Origin: Legionella sheltonii
GTDB lineage: Bacteria; Pseudomonadota; Gammaproteobacteria; Legionellales; Legionellaceae
Reading direction: 5' to 3'
Assembly (NCBI RefSeq): GCF_026191355.1
Contig: NZ_JAPHOQ010000016.1
Location: 1 to 64,000, forward strand
Length of the DNA: 64,000 bases
Shown here: positions 25,417 through 34,197 of the stretch, one piece after another
Numbering within the stretch: the first letter of the stretch is position 1
Layout of the letters: each line of letters starts with the position of its first letter
Program-made: the position numbers and the translations under genes
Notes under the pieces: model-generated
Told to the model about the DNA's origin: nothing
Seen by the model: the letters and a program-made list of their open reading frames with translations, nothing else
Database searches by the model: none

Positions 25417-25971
25417 ATGAATAAAAAAGCTTCTTATAGTGATGAAGACTTAATTAATTTAGCAAGACAGGGGAACATGGAAGCTTATAATCTGTTGTTG
25501 TCACGGTATAATAATAAAATACAACAAATTATTCACTTACATATTCAAGACCGAGCAAATGTTAGTGATTTGGCGCAAGAAGTATTAATTAAAGTTTATC
25601 GCTACTTACATTATTTTAAAGAGAAAAGCCAATTTTCTACCTGGTTGTATCGTATTACTCAAAATACAATCAAAAATCATTATCGTACTGCCAATTTAAG
25701 AATGGATATGGAAGCTGAATACGCAGACAACTGCAATCCGTCGGTACAATTATCACCTGAATATTTATTAATTAATATTGAATTTGGTGAGCAATTGGAA
25801 ACCATTCTTTCTACTCTATCTGAAGAGTTACGCCTTTGTTATGGAATGCACATCCTTGATGGTCAATCTTATGAGGACATTGCAAAAAAAATGGATTGTC
25901 CTATTGGAACTGTGCGATCTCGTATTTTTAGAGCTCGAAAAATAGTCATGGCATCAATAGATCAATTGTAG
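25417..25971 (+). CDS. rpoE: RpoE-like extracytoplasmic-function sigma factor
   Basis: A 184-residue ECF sigma factor. I take the ATG at 25417, which has GAGG five bases upstream and starts the domain in the same place as E. coli RpoE, over an upstream in-frame ATG. Region 2 shows FSTWLYRITQNTIKNHYR, and region 4 shows LDGQSYEDIAKKMDCPIGTVRSRIFRARK, nearly the same as RpoE. Such factors direct envelope-stress transcription. No anti-sigma gene (rseA) or rseB follows; the next gene is an unknown membrane protein. A TATAAT just upstream (25356-25361) may give it its own promoter. Confidence 0.88.
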   Translation: MNKKASYSDEDLINLARQGNMEAYNLLLSRYNNKIQQIIHLHIQDRANVSDLAQEVLIKVYRYLHYFKEKSQFSTWLYRITQNTIKNHYRTANLRMDMEAEYADNCNPSVQLSPEYLLINIEFGEQLETILSTLSEELRLCYGMHILDGQSYEDIAKKMDCPIGTVRSRIFRARKIVMASIDQL

Positions 25972-26063
25972 TCATTTTTTTCTTTTCACGGTTATGATAT
26001 AAAACAAGTGCTTACTTACTAATCAATATAACTGTTTTCCTTTTAAAAATTAAGGGATGAATT

Positions 26064-26705
26064 ATGTCTAAACATGAAGAGCGCTTGGAACTATGTAATA
26101 AAAAAATAGATGCATTATTTCAAGGATTGAAATTAAGTGCTGAAATTGAAAAAGAATTGGAAGCAATTAAAAATTATTACTACGCATTGTATCAGGAAGC
26201 AGATTTTGAGGAAGATGAAGAAGAATGCATACAAATTTACGAGCTTTTGGTTACAGGACTTGAAGAGATAAAAAGTGGCGTCTCAAAACCTGATGAGGTA
26301 TTAAAGACTATAGAAGAAATAAAGTCTCTTAGAAAAAATGGCGTTGTTCTTGAGAATATTTGCAATGCGATAGAGCTATTATTCTGGGCTGGGTTTGCAT
26401 GTACCTTTTTCTCATATAGCATTGTAATGGCCGCACCTCTAGCAGCTGCTAATCCTTTCTTTGCTCTTGCTGTAATAGCAATTGCTAGTTTGGCTGCAAT
26501 ATACTCAATGGTAAACCTTCTTAGTTGCATTGATGAATTTAAATCGTGTGCACCTCTTGAGGAGGAATATAACCGAGAAAAAAATTTAATCTCGTTTTTT
26601 AAACCTGCTTTAACATCTTCTGAAATATCTTCTAAAGAATCTGACGAAATAACCTACCCAACTGGGAGCTTCTATCCTCAAGTCATGAACATGAGAACCA
26701 ATTAA
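26064..26705 (+). CDS. Unrecognised coiled-coil protein with two membrane spans
   Basis: A 213-residue protein. Residues 1-105 are helical and acidic (FEEDEEECIQ near 50), residues about 112-132 and 136-156 are two adjacent hydrophobic spans rich in Ala, and the tail is polar with Ser and Glu clusters. Soluble helical ends around a central hairpin of membrane helices are common among Legionella proteins delivered into host membranes. The family is unknown to me. It sits alone between the sigma factor and ruvB, with its own AGGGATG leader. Its position after rpoE could also mean an envelope-stress partner. Confidence 0.6.
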   Translation: MSKHEERLELCNKKIDALFQGLKLSAEIEKELEAIKNYYYALYQEADFEEDEEECIQIYELLVTGLEEIKSGVSKPDEVLKTIEEIKSLRKNGVVLENICNAIELLFWAGFACTFFSYSIVMAAPLAAANPFFALAVIAIASLAAIYSMVNLLSCIDEFKSCAPLEEEYNREKNLISFFKPALTSSEISSKESDEITYPTGSFYPQVMNMRTN

Positions 26706-26910
26706 TTTAGAACAGATATATTTTAAAGTAAGTCCCGAATGTAGCTACCGCCTCATTTGGGACTAGTTATTATTAATCCTCGGTTATTGCTGTCTGTTGA
26801 TGGTTTATCAAAATTTTTAATTTTCGCTTTATAAATTCAACAAATAAGCTGCGATAAAAAAAACATATGATAAAATACCCTAATTCGTTTGAACTCTTAA
26901 ATAAGAACTT

Positions 26911-27921
26911 ATGCTGGAAAGTGATCGCTTAATCAGTACTCAAAATATCTCCTCAGAAGAGGCGATTGATCGTGCTATCAGACCCTTGAGTCTTAGTGAG
27001 TACATAGGGCAGGATGCAGTGAGCTCTCAAATGCAGATTTTTATTGATGCCGCTAAAAAACGAAAGGATGCTTTGGATCATGTCCTAATATTTGGTCCTC
27101 CTGGCCTGGGTAAAACGACTTTAGCTAATATTATTGCTCACGAAATGGGTGTTAATTTGCGACAAACCTCTGGACCGGTAATTGAACGTGCAGGTGATAT
27201 CGCAGCAATACTCACCAATTTACAAACAAATGATGTTCTATTCATCGATGAAATTCATCGACTTAGTCCGGTAATTGAGGAAATACTCTATCCGGCAATG
27301 GAAGATTATAAATTGGATATCATGATCGGGGAGGGACCAGCAGCAAGGTCTATCAAACTCGAATTACCACCGTTCACTCTGATTGGTGCGACAACACGAG
27401 CTGGGTTACTTACTTCTCCACTTAGAGATCGATTTGGTATTGTACAACGTCTTGAATATTATTCTGTTGATTCATTAACACAGATTGTTGCACGTTCTGC
27501 GCAATTACTTAATGTAAAAACGAAACACGAAGGAGCGAGAGAAATCGCATTGCGTTCAAGAGGAACTCCACGTATTGCGAATCGATTGCTCCGTCGTGTT
27601 AGAGATTATGCCGAAGTTAAAGGAAGTGGGGTTATTAGTCTTGATATTGCACAAAAAGCATTAGAAATGTTGGATGTGGATAAGCATGGTTTTGATCTCA
27701 TGGATAGAAAATTACTTTTAGCTGTGATTGAACAATTTAATGGAGGTCCTGTAGGTATTGACAGTATTGCGGCAGCAATCGGCGAAGAAAAAGGCACAAT
27801 TGAGGATGTTTTGGAGCCATTTTTAATACAACAAGGATTCCTTATGCGCACGCCAAGAGGTAGAATAGCCACGCCAAAGGCATATCAGCATTTTGGTATA
27901 ACCACAGTAGAGCAGGATTAA
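26911..27921 (+). CDS. ruvB: Holliday junction branch-migration helicase RuvB
   Basis: A 336-residue AAA+ motor that pumps DNA through RuvA at Holliday junctions. Walker [10 protein letters not shown] is at residues 62-70, Walker [11 protein letters not shown] near 110, and sensor 1 GATTRAG near 155. The C-terminal winged helix holds the [18 protein letters not shown] signature. Standard length. ruvA and ruvC are not adjacent in the window. ybgC starts 4 bp after the stop, so ruvB and ybgC are co-transcribed, as in many gammaproteobacteria. Confidence 0.97.
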   Translation: MLESDRLISTQNISSEEAIDRAIRPLSLSEYIGQDAVSSQMQIFIDAAKKRKDALDHVLIFGPPGLGKTTLANIIAHEMGVNLRQTSGPVIERAGDIAAILTNLQTNDVLFIDEIHRLSPVIEEILYPAMEDYKLDIMIGEGPAARSIKLELPPFTLIGATTRAGLLTSPLRDRFGIVQRLEYYSVDSLTQIVARSAQLLNVKTKHEGAREIALRSRGTPRIANRLLRRVRDYAEVKGSGVISLDIAQKALEMLDVDKHGFDLMDRKLLLAVIEQFNGGPVGIDSIAAAIGEEKGTIEDVLEPFLIQQGFLMRTPRGRIATPKAYQHFGITTVEQD

Positions 27922-27925
27922 TTCT

Positions 27926-28309
27926 ATGGATGACGCAACCACGTATCAACATGTCTTTCGAGTGTATGCTGAAGACGTAGACTACATGGGCATTGTGTAT
28001 CATGCAAATTATCTTTGTTATTTTGAGCGAGCTCGAACAGAGATGTTACGACAAAATAATTTGATCCTTTCTGATTTGATGAAGCAAGATACTCTTTTTG
28101 CGATATATGATGTACATGTTCGTTATAAAGCACCAGCACGGTTGGATGATTTACTAACAGTCAACACTCAAGTGCAGCAATTAGGCGCTTGTAGTTTTTT
28201 ATTTGAGCAAGGCATGCAAAATCAACAAGGAAAAGTAATTTGTGACGCTAAAATTCAAGTGGTATGCGTGAATAGTAGTTTGAAACCAAAACGATTTCCA
28301 CTTGAATAG
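27926..28309 (+). CDS. ybgC: Tol-Pal-associated acyl-CoA thioesterase YbgC
   Basis: A 127-residue hot-dog-fold thioesterase. The active-site segment DVDYMGIVYHANYLCYFERARTE at residues about 17-40 contains the catalytic Asp and the His/Asn pair of the 4-hydroxybenzoyl-CoA thioesterase group. It sits between ruvB and tolQ, as first gene of the tol cluster in many bacteria. It is thought to act on short acyl-CoA or acyl-ACP in phospholipid metabolism. A hairpin-rich 112-bp gap separates it from tolQ. Confidence 0.93.
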   Translation: MDDATTYQHVFRVYAEDVDYMGIVYHANYLCYFERARTEMLRQNNLILSDLMKQDTLFAIYDVHVRYKAPARLDDLLTVNTQVQQLGACSFLFEQGMQNQQGKVICDAKIQVVCVNSSLKPKRFPLE

Positions 28310-28316
28310 AAGAATT

Positions 28317-28386
28317 ATCGTAGCTTAAGTAAGAGCTAATCTTGGGTGCAGTGCAGTATGCCGCTGTACTACACCCAGACTACGAT
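28317..28386. repeat. Long imperfect palindrome between ybgC and tolQ
   Basis: The outer arms are ATCGTAG (28317-28323) and CTACGAT (28380-28386). The inner hairpin runs from TGGGTGCAGTGCAG to CTGTACTACACCCA around 28343-28377. No T run follows, so it is more likely an mRNA-stability or REP-like element than a simple terminator. It may set the level of tolQRAB relative to ybgC. Confidence 0.55.
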
Positions 28387-28421
28387 GAAGAGATAAGATC
28401 TTGGTACTGGAGATAATATAG

Positions 28422-29096
28422 ATGGGTAATCAAGCAAATGTATTAATGTATTTTATGCAAGCAGGTTTAGTTGTTAAATCAGTCATGATTTTATTAACTG
28501 CTGCATCCATTACTTCTTGGACATTAATATTTCAGCGTGCCTGGTTTTTTAACCGGAAAAAACAGTTTACAGAGGCTTTTAGTCGAAGATTTTGGGATAG
28601 TGGTGACTTGAGCAGACTTTATGCTGATATTGATAGTAATTTAGATGAGCGACATGGCATGGCAGCTATTTTTCATGCTGGCTTTAAAGAGTTTGTACGC
28701 GCCAGAAAGCAGGGTAATGTAATCATTGAACCGATACAGCGAGTCATGCAAATTACTCATGCAAAAGAAGCAGAGAAGTTGGAAAAACATTTACCCTTTT
28801 TTGCTTCTGTAGGTTCTATTGCACCTTATGTAGGACTATTTGGTACTGTTTGGGGTATAATGACATCCTTCCAGGCATTGGGACATGCCCAACAGGCTAC
28901 TATTGCTATGGTGGCTCCTGGTATCTCCGAAGCACTTGTGGCTACCGCTTTGGGATTATTTACAGCAATACCAGCGGTGATTGCATACAACCGATATACC
29001 ACGCGTGCTAATGACTTATTAAATCGATTTGATTTATTTCAGGAAGAATTAATATCGCTTATAGAACAACAAAACAGTGACACTGTAAGAGGGTAG
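28422..29096 (+). CDS. tolQ: Tol-Pal system inner-membrane proton channel subunit TolQ
   Basis: A 224-residue inner-membrane protein of the TolQ/ExbB/MotA family with three spans: residues about 15-35, 125-150 and 160-185. The conserved SVGSIAPYVGLFGTVWGIMTSF and the final helix with ALVATALGLFTAIPAVIAYN are present. With TolR it uses the proton-motive force to drive TolA during outer-membrane invagination at division. It opens the tolQ-R-A-B run. Confidence 0.96.
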   Translation: MGNQANVLMYFMQAGLVVKSVMILLTAASITSWTLIFQRAWFFNRKKQFTEAFSRRFWDSGDLSRLYADIDSNLDERHGMAAIFHAGFKEFVRARKQGNVIIEPIQRVMQITHAKEAEKLEKHLPFFASVGSIAPYVGLFGTVWGIMTSFQALGHAQQATIAMVAPGISEALVATALGLFTAIPAVIAYNRYTTRANDLLNRFDLFQEELISLIEQQNSDTVRG

Positions 29097-29104
29097 AATT
29101 TGAA

Positions 29105-29563
29105 ATGATCCGAGCAAAAACCAAACGTGAGCGCCCCATATCAGAAATTAATGTCGTACCCTATATCGATGTGATGTTGGTTTTACTTGTTATTTTTATG
29201 ATCACAGCGCCAATGCTGAGTCAGGGGGTCACTGTTGACCTTCCGAAGGCTGCAAGTCAGACTTTGGCTCCTACAGATAGAGAACCTATTATTGTTTCAG
29301 TAAATCAGCAAGGTACTTATTTCCTTAACATCAGCAGTACACCTGCTGAACCTATAGAATCACAAGCATTGGTGGTGCGCGTTGCTGCAGAATTGGAGTT
29401 AGCAAAGCAATCCAATCAAAAGCTGAATGTACTGGTTAAGGGAGACCAGGGAGTTGCATATGGAAAAGTCGTTCAGGCAATGGCACTACTCAAGCAAGCG
29501 GGTGCAGAACAAGTAGGATTGCTGACTGATTCAGAAGCAGAAAAAACAGAGGGGCAAGCATGA
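29105..29563 (+). CDS. tolR: Tol-Pal system protein TolR
   Basis: A 152-residue ExbD/TolR protein with one membrane span at about residues 18-38 (VVPYIDVMLVLLVIFMITAP). The Asp in YIDVMLVLL is the proton-carrying residue. The periplasmic domain ends with the dimerisation segment. It starts 8 bp after tolQ and overlaps tolA by 4 bp (ATGA). Confidence 0.96.
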   Translation: MIRAKTKRERPISEINVVPYIDVMLVLLVIFMITAPMLSQGVTVDLPKAASQTLAPTDREPIIVSVNQQGTYFLNISSTPAEPIESQALVVRVAAELELAKQSNQKLNVLVKGDQGVAYGKVVQAMALLKQAGAEQVGLLTDSEAEKTEGQA

Positions 29564-30546
29564 TAAGCAATCCCAGTTATCGCAAGGCCTTTTTTGCCGC
29601 GCTTGGATTACATCTTTTTTTAATCGTGATGTTGTTCACTGACAATTCAAGTCAACGACCTGTTTTAACCGCAGAAACTAAGAATACTCCAGGAATAGAA
29701 CAGCCCATCGCAGTGACGCCACAAACTGAGGTAGTGAAAGCAGTCAGTGTCGATAATAAACAAGTCATGGAAACAGTGAATCGTTTAAAGCAGGAACGTG
29801 AGCAACAAAAACGAGCTGAAATCAATCGACAAAATGAACTTAAACGACAAGCAGAAGCAGCAAGACAGCAACGAATAAAGGAGCAACAACAAATCGCACG
29901 ACTCAAGGAAGAGGCCAATAAAATAGCGATTGCACGTAAAAAGCAGGTAGAGGAAGAAAAAAAGCGATTAAAGAAACTTGCCGAACAAAAAGCATTGGAG
30001 GCAAAGCGTGTTGAAGAGTTAAAAAAGCAAAAAGAGGAATTGGTAAAACAACAGCAACTGGAAGCTAAAAAGCTCGACGATCTGAATAAGAAAAAGTTGG
30101 CAGAGAAAGCTCAAGCTGAAAAAGAGAAAGCAGAGAAAGAAAAAGCTGAGCTGGCAAAAAAAGCAGAAATGGAGCGAAAAAAGCAAGCAGCAGCTGATGC
30201 AGCTGCAAAACAAGCACAAGCAGCTCAAAATGCTGAAAGACAAGCACGTATCGCAGGTGAAGTTGACAAGTATAAGGCTCTGATTGTAAATGCCATTGGA
30301 AGAAATTGGATATTGCCTGAAAATGTGGACAGCAGCCTATCCAGTCAATTCAGAATACGTCTTGCTCCTGATGGTATGGTGTTGGAGGTTACTTTAACCC
30401 GAAGCAGCGGCGATCCGTTACTTGACCGATCAGCACAAACAGCAATTTATAAGGCTTCGCCGTTACCTGTGCCTGCGGATGCAGAAACATTTAATCTGTT
30501 TCGCGATATAAGTTTAACCGTTCGACCAGAACAAGTGAGGGGGTAA
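29560..30546 (+). CDS. tolA: Tol-Pal energy-transducing protein TolA
   Basis: A 328-residue protein with an N-terminal membrane anchor (residues about 11-27, [16 protein letters not shown]), which bears the SHLS-type helix in degenerate form. A long Lys/Glu/Ala/Gln-rich coiled coil covers about residues 70-225. A globular TonB-like domain III (about 230-328) ends with SLTVRPEQ. The coiled coil spans the periplasm to reach TolB and Pal. It overlaps tolR by 4 bp and is followed by tolB after 5 bp. Confidence 0.94.
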   Translation: MISNPSYRKAFFAALGLHLFLIVMLFTDNSSQRPVLTAETKNTPGIEQPIAVTPQTEVVKAVSVDNKQVMETVNRLKQEREQQKRAEINRQNELKRQAEAARQQRIKEQQQIARLKEEANKIAIARKKQVEEEKKRLKKLAEQKALEAKRVEELKKQKEELVKQQQLEAKKLDDLNKKKLAEKAQAEKEKAEKEKAELAKKAEMERKKQAAADAAAKQAQAAQNAERQARIAGEVDKYKALIVNAIGRNWILPENVDSSLSSQFRIRLAPDGMVLEVTLTRSSGDPLLDRSAQTAIYKASPLPVPADAETFNLFRDISLTVRPEQVRG

Positions 30547-30551
30547 AACTC

Positions 30552-31811
30552 GTGATTAACCGAATTATTACACTATTTGTATTGTTTTTGACACAGCAAA
30601 CTTTTGCTCTTGATTTGGAGTTAACCCAAGGGATTAACTCTGCTTTACCCATTGCAATTAATTCTTTTGGCTCAGATAGTACTGGTAAAGAAATTGGACA
30701 AATTATCGAAAATGATCTGAATTTATCAGGGCAGTTTCGAATTGTTTCTGGCCCACAAGGAGCTAACTCCCAATCATCAGTTAGCACATTGAAACAATTG
30801 GGAGCCGACAGTGTTGTAACCGGCCGAGTAAGTCAGGTAGGGGGGCATTATGAAGTTAGCTTTACACTAACTGATGCTGTGGCTAATGGTGCAACATTAT
30901 TGACGAAAACTTATCAAATTAATGCGAATCAAGTGAGACCGCTAGCGCATCATATTAGCGATGAAGTATACCAAAAATTAACAGGGGAGAAGGGGATATT
31001 TTCTACTCGTATCGCCTATATTTCTGTGCAAAGGATGGTAGGCAGTACTCGTTACTCACTCGAGGTTGCTGATGCTGATGGACATAATCCTCAAAGTTTG
31101 TTGGTTTCATCCGAACCTATTATGTCTCCAGCTTGGGCACCTGATGGTAAAAGCATCTCTTATGTCTCTTTTGAGAAAAAAAGAGCACAAATATTTACGG
31201 TTTCAGTTGAGACAGGTCAAAGACGCTTAATTACCAGTTTCCCTGGAATTAACGGTGCTCCTGCATGGTCGCCCGATGGCAGAGAACTTGCTGTAGTATT
31301 GTCTAAAAGTGGAACACCTAAAATTTACAGCATAGACATTAACTCGGGTAATATGAAGCAATTGACCTTTGGTGATGCGATTGATACGGAACCACGCTAT
31401 GCTCCAGACGGTAAAAGCATTTTATTTACCTCAGGTAGAGGCGGGTCGCCACAAATATATCGTCTATCTTTAGCAAATGGCCAAGTATCTCGTTTAACTT
31501 TTGAAGGCAACTATAATGCACGCGCCTCTTATACTCCAGATATGAAAAATATTGTTATGTTGCATCGAGATGATAAGCAATTTAACATTGGCTTACAAAG
31601 TGCAACCGGCGGACCTGTTGTCAGCCTAACTTTCTCTGGCCGGGATGAGTCTCCATCTGTTGCACCCAATGGTCGTTTGATTCTTTATGCGACTCATAAT
31701 CAGGATAAAGGTGTATTGGGTATCGTTTCTCTTGACGGTAGAATAAGAATGAGACTACCTGCACGTGAAGGAGATGTACAAGAACCTGCGTGGTCTCCCT
31801 ATTTAGGTTAA
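30552..31811 (+). CDS. tolB: Tol-Pal periplasmic beta-propeller TolB
   Basis: A 419-residue periplasmic protein that starts at a GTG (30552) behind AGGGGG. Residues 1-19 are a signal peptide. The N-terminal domain (about 20-150) is followed by a six-bladed propeller with the repeated [46 protein letters not shown] motifs. Partner of Pal, Lpp and TolA. Unusually, pal and cpoB (ybgF) do not follow; an S1/P1-type nuclease comes next, so Pal must be encoded elsewhere. Confidence 0.95.
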   Translation: MINRIITLFVLFLTQQTFALDLELTQGINSALPIAINSFGSDSTGKEIGQIIENDLNLSGQFRIVSGPQGANSQSSVSTLKQLGADSVVTGRVSQVGGHYEVSFTLTDAVANGATLLTKTYQINANQVRPLAHHISDEVYQKLTGEKGIFSTRIAYISVQRMVGSTRYSLEVADADGHNPQSLLVSSEPIMSPAWAPDGKSISYVSFEKKRAQIFTVSVETGQRRLITSFPGINGAPAWSPDGRELAVVLSKSGTPKIYSIDINSGNMKQLTFGDAIDTEPRYAPDGKSILFTSGRGGSPQIYRLSLANGQVSRLTFEGNYNARASYTPDMKNIVMLHRDDKQFNIGLQSATGGPVVSLTFSGRDESPSVAPNGRLILYATHNQDKGVLGIVSLDGRIRMRLPAREGDVQEPAWSPYLG

Positions 31812-31813
31812 TT

Positions 31814-32632
31814 ATGTCACGAATTATATATGGACTTATTTTTTGTTTGGCCGCTTTCAATGCTTATCCTTGGAATGCTGCAGGCCACAGGGTAGTGGCA
31901 CAAATTGCTTATGATAATTTATCACCAAAAGCTAAGGAAATGTGTTACAAGTACCTTCGTTCGCGGACACACAACACGCCCAACTCAAGTTTTGTTAGCG
32001 CTTCGACTTGGATGGATGAAATAAGATGGAGGGAAGTGTATTGGTATGATGTAATGCATTATATTGATACCCCTTTTTCCAGTGACGGAACCCCTACGCC
32101 TGCCATTGAAAGTACTAATGCAGTAAAGACAATTAAACTGGCTAGTTCTGCACTCGCTTCTAAAAAGACAACCCCATCGGACAAAAAACTCGCATTACGC
32201 ATGTTAATTCATATAACAGGTGATATTCATCAGCCTTTACATGCCATAACTAGAGTTAGCGCACAACATCCCATGGGAGACTTAGGTGGTAATTTATTCT
32301 TACTCGGAACCAATCCAGTAGGTAGTAATTTACATCAATACTGGGATAATGGAGCCGGTTTTTTTCTGGGCCAATATGACGAGATACGAGTAAAAAATAC
32401 AGCCCAGCAATTGGAACAAAAACTCCCCTGTTCGGTTATTGGTAAACAAACAAGACCAGCCAAATGGGCAAAAATGTCTTATAAGTTGGCTTTAAAGAAT
32501 GTTTATCAAATGAACCCTAATGAAACTCCTAGTATTAAATATCAAGAAAATGCCCAGCAATTAGTGCAAAAGCAAGTCACTTATGCAGGATGCAGGCTCG
32601 CTGCGTTACTTAATAAAATTGCCCAAACATAG
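31814..32632 (+). CDS. Secreted S1/P1-type zinc nuclease
   Basis: A 272-residue exported nuclease. I use the ATG at 31814, 2 bp after the tolB stop, because a signal peptide follows directly (IIYGLIFCLAAFNAYP) and cleavage leaves a Trp at the mature N terminus (WNAAGHRVVAQIA), a zinc ligand of the family. Other ligands are visible in WYDVMHYIDTP, IHITGDIHQPLHA and GGNLFLL...LHQYWD. The enzyme should cut single-stranded DNA and RNA and release 3'-phosphate from nucleotides, giving nutrients from host nucleic acid. Such nucleases are common in eukaryotes and in intracellular pathogens. Confidence 0.88.
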   Translation: MSRIIYGLIFCLAAFNAYPWNAAGHRVVAQIAYDNLSPKAKEMCYKYLRSRTHNTPNSSFVSASTWMDEIRWREVYWYDVMHYIDTPFSSDGTPTPAIESTNAVKTIKLASSALASKKTTPSDKKLALRMLIHITGDIHQPLHAITRVSAQHPMGDLGGNLFLLGTNPVGSNLHQYWDNGAGFFLGQYDEIRVKNTAQQLEQKLPCSVIGKQTRPAKWAKMSYKLALKNVYQMNPNETPSIKYQENAQQLVQKQVTYAGCRLAALLNKIAQT

Positions 32633-32654
32633 CATGACTTAGCACATTTTTATA

Positions 32655-33757
32655 ATGAAAGTAGTGCATATTTTAAAAAGAGTGTTTATTGTATTGTTAG
32701 TATTACCCTGATCTTTTTATCTTTATTTTGTGCTGCTTCGTCCAACAATTCAGAACAGTATTTAGTACGACTACAGCAAGAGCTGAACAAAATTGACCCG
32801 ATTTTGAAAGATAGTGTTATTACTGTTTCAAGTAGATATGGTACTTTTTCATATTCAGGCCAGAATGTAACTGATCAATCCCAATTTTATATTGGATCAC
32901 TTACCAAACATATGACAGCTTATATGTTGCTGAGTTCATTGAAAAAAAAATATGCTCATCGCGATTTAACGCAGATGTTAGAGCAAAAAATTACCTTATT
33001 ATTTCCGGACTCTACATTTTTAAAAAATGTTAATAGACCTTGGGTATCCGAAATTACTTTACTGGATTTATTAACTCATCGATCCGGTCTTTCTGATTAT
33101 ATTGATTATTATCAAAGTGAACTGATGCAGCCCCAAGCTTTGAATAATCCAATCAACCCTGTAGAAATCATGCAGTCGGTACATTTTAATTCTGAGAAAA
33201 GATATCATTATTCCAATACAAATTATCTGTTATTGGCAAATCTGCTTGAAGAATTAGAACAATCATCTTTTGAGGATATTTTCCATAAACTGATTAAAGA
33301 ACCTAGTGATATGACCTTTTCATCGGCGCCAGTTAAAGATAATTACACTGCTTTAAAAGAAGATAGTCGATTTTCTAAATTAGTTACAAATTTGAATAGC
33401 GAAATCTTCATAGATATGAATAATGCTGTTGGAATTGGAAATATCATTTCATCCAGCGCTGATTTAGTTAAATGGAATAATTATTTTTATGCCAAGGCGG
33501 AGTCTGTACTTCGCTCAATTATGCTAAAAAATTATTTTAAGGACCAAGACGGAAACTGGGAACATCTTAGTTTGTCGACGGAGTTAACTTCTTTAGGTCC
33601 ATTAATTGCATTCCAAGGTGGACAAGACAGCTATCATAGTTTTCTTGGATACTTGCCTCATTATCAGATAACGATAGTAATACTAAGTAATAACGTGGAA
33701 GATTTTAAGAAATTAATGAAGATCTTAGATGATTTTTTATTAATTAAATTTGATTAA
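32655..33757 (+). CDS. Beta-lactamase-like serine hydrolase with a frameshifted signal peptide
   Basis: The catalytic frame is open from 32633 to 33757 and shows SxxK as GSLTKHM (Ser and Lys), the Tyr motif YHYSNTNYLL, and HSFLGYL in the place of the third KTG-like motif; it is a class C/esterase-type serine hydrolase acting on peptidoglycan peptides or esters. No ATG exists in that frame until well inside the domain (a TTG at 32804). The ATG at 32655 starts a good signal peptide, MKVVHILK, in another frame. Adding one A to the A5 run at 32675-32679 joins it to KSVYCIVSITLIFLSLFCAASS. So a one-base loss, phase variation or a base error is likely. Confidence 0.65.
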
Positions 33758-33843
33758 TAAAGCAAAGTATAAATATTGTGCTATATTTTAGAGGCAATTG
33801 TAAAAATAGGATTTTTATCCTCAATTTAAAAGGAATTATTAAT

Positions 33844-34134
33844 ATGAACAAATTTATTGCAAAGCTTGGTATATTGAGCTTATTAATGAGTGTGACATTC
33901 TTTGGCTGGGCAGGATCTTGTAAAGCTATTGCAATTTCTTGTATGCAAAATGGTTACTATAAAGGCGGTGAAAAAGCCGGTAAAGGATTAATCAAAGACT
34001 GTGTTTTACCCGTAGCGATGGGTAACAAAAGATTACCAAATACCAATTTTAGTCCAGAACAACTGCAAAAATGCAAAACGAAGTTAGCTGAAAAATTAAA
34101 AAGTAAAGTGCAAGAAAAAGTGCAACAACAATAA
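33844..34134 (+). CDS. Small secreted cysteine-containing protein
   Basis: A 96-residue exported protein started at the ATG at 33844, with AAAAGGA nine bases upstream, and not at the earlier in-frame start at 33778. Residues 1-23 form a signal peptide. The mature part has SCKAIAISCMQNGYYKGG, KDC and QKCKTKL, four Cys in all, likely two disulfides, and a Lys-rich helical tail. I do not recognise the family. It stands alone between the serine hydrolase and a bidirectional terminator. Confidence 0.6.
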   Translation: MNKFIAKLGILSLLMSVTFFGWAGSCKAIAISCMQNGYYKGGEKAGKGLIKDCVLPVAMGNKRLPNTNFSPEQLQKCKTKLAEKLKSKVQEKVQQQ

Positions 34135-34163
34135 CTGGCTTTCTTGTTATTAAGTGGGAAAAA

Positions 34164-34190
34164 CCCCTTCTCGCCAATAGGGAGAAGGGG
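34164..34190. terminator. Bidirectional intrinsic terminator
   Basis: CCCCTTCTC (34164-34172) pairs with GAGAAGGGG (34182-34190), with a loop of 9 nt. It is preceded by AAAAA on the left, which reads as a T run on the minus strand, so it terminates the convergent pdhC operon best. On the plus strand it is followed by GTGTAAC, a weak tail. Confidence 0.7.
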
Positions 34191-34197
34191 GTGTAAC

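Noticed and set aside
29652..30247. Three minus-strand frames in tolA (Leu/Phe/Cys/Ser-rich)
   Set aside because: They are antisense shadows of the Lys/Glu/Gln-rich coiled coil of TolA.
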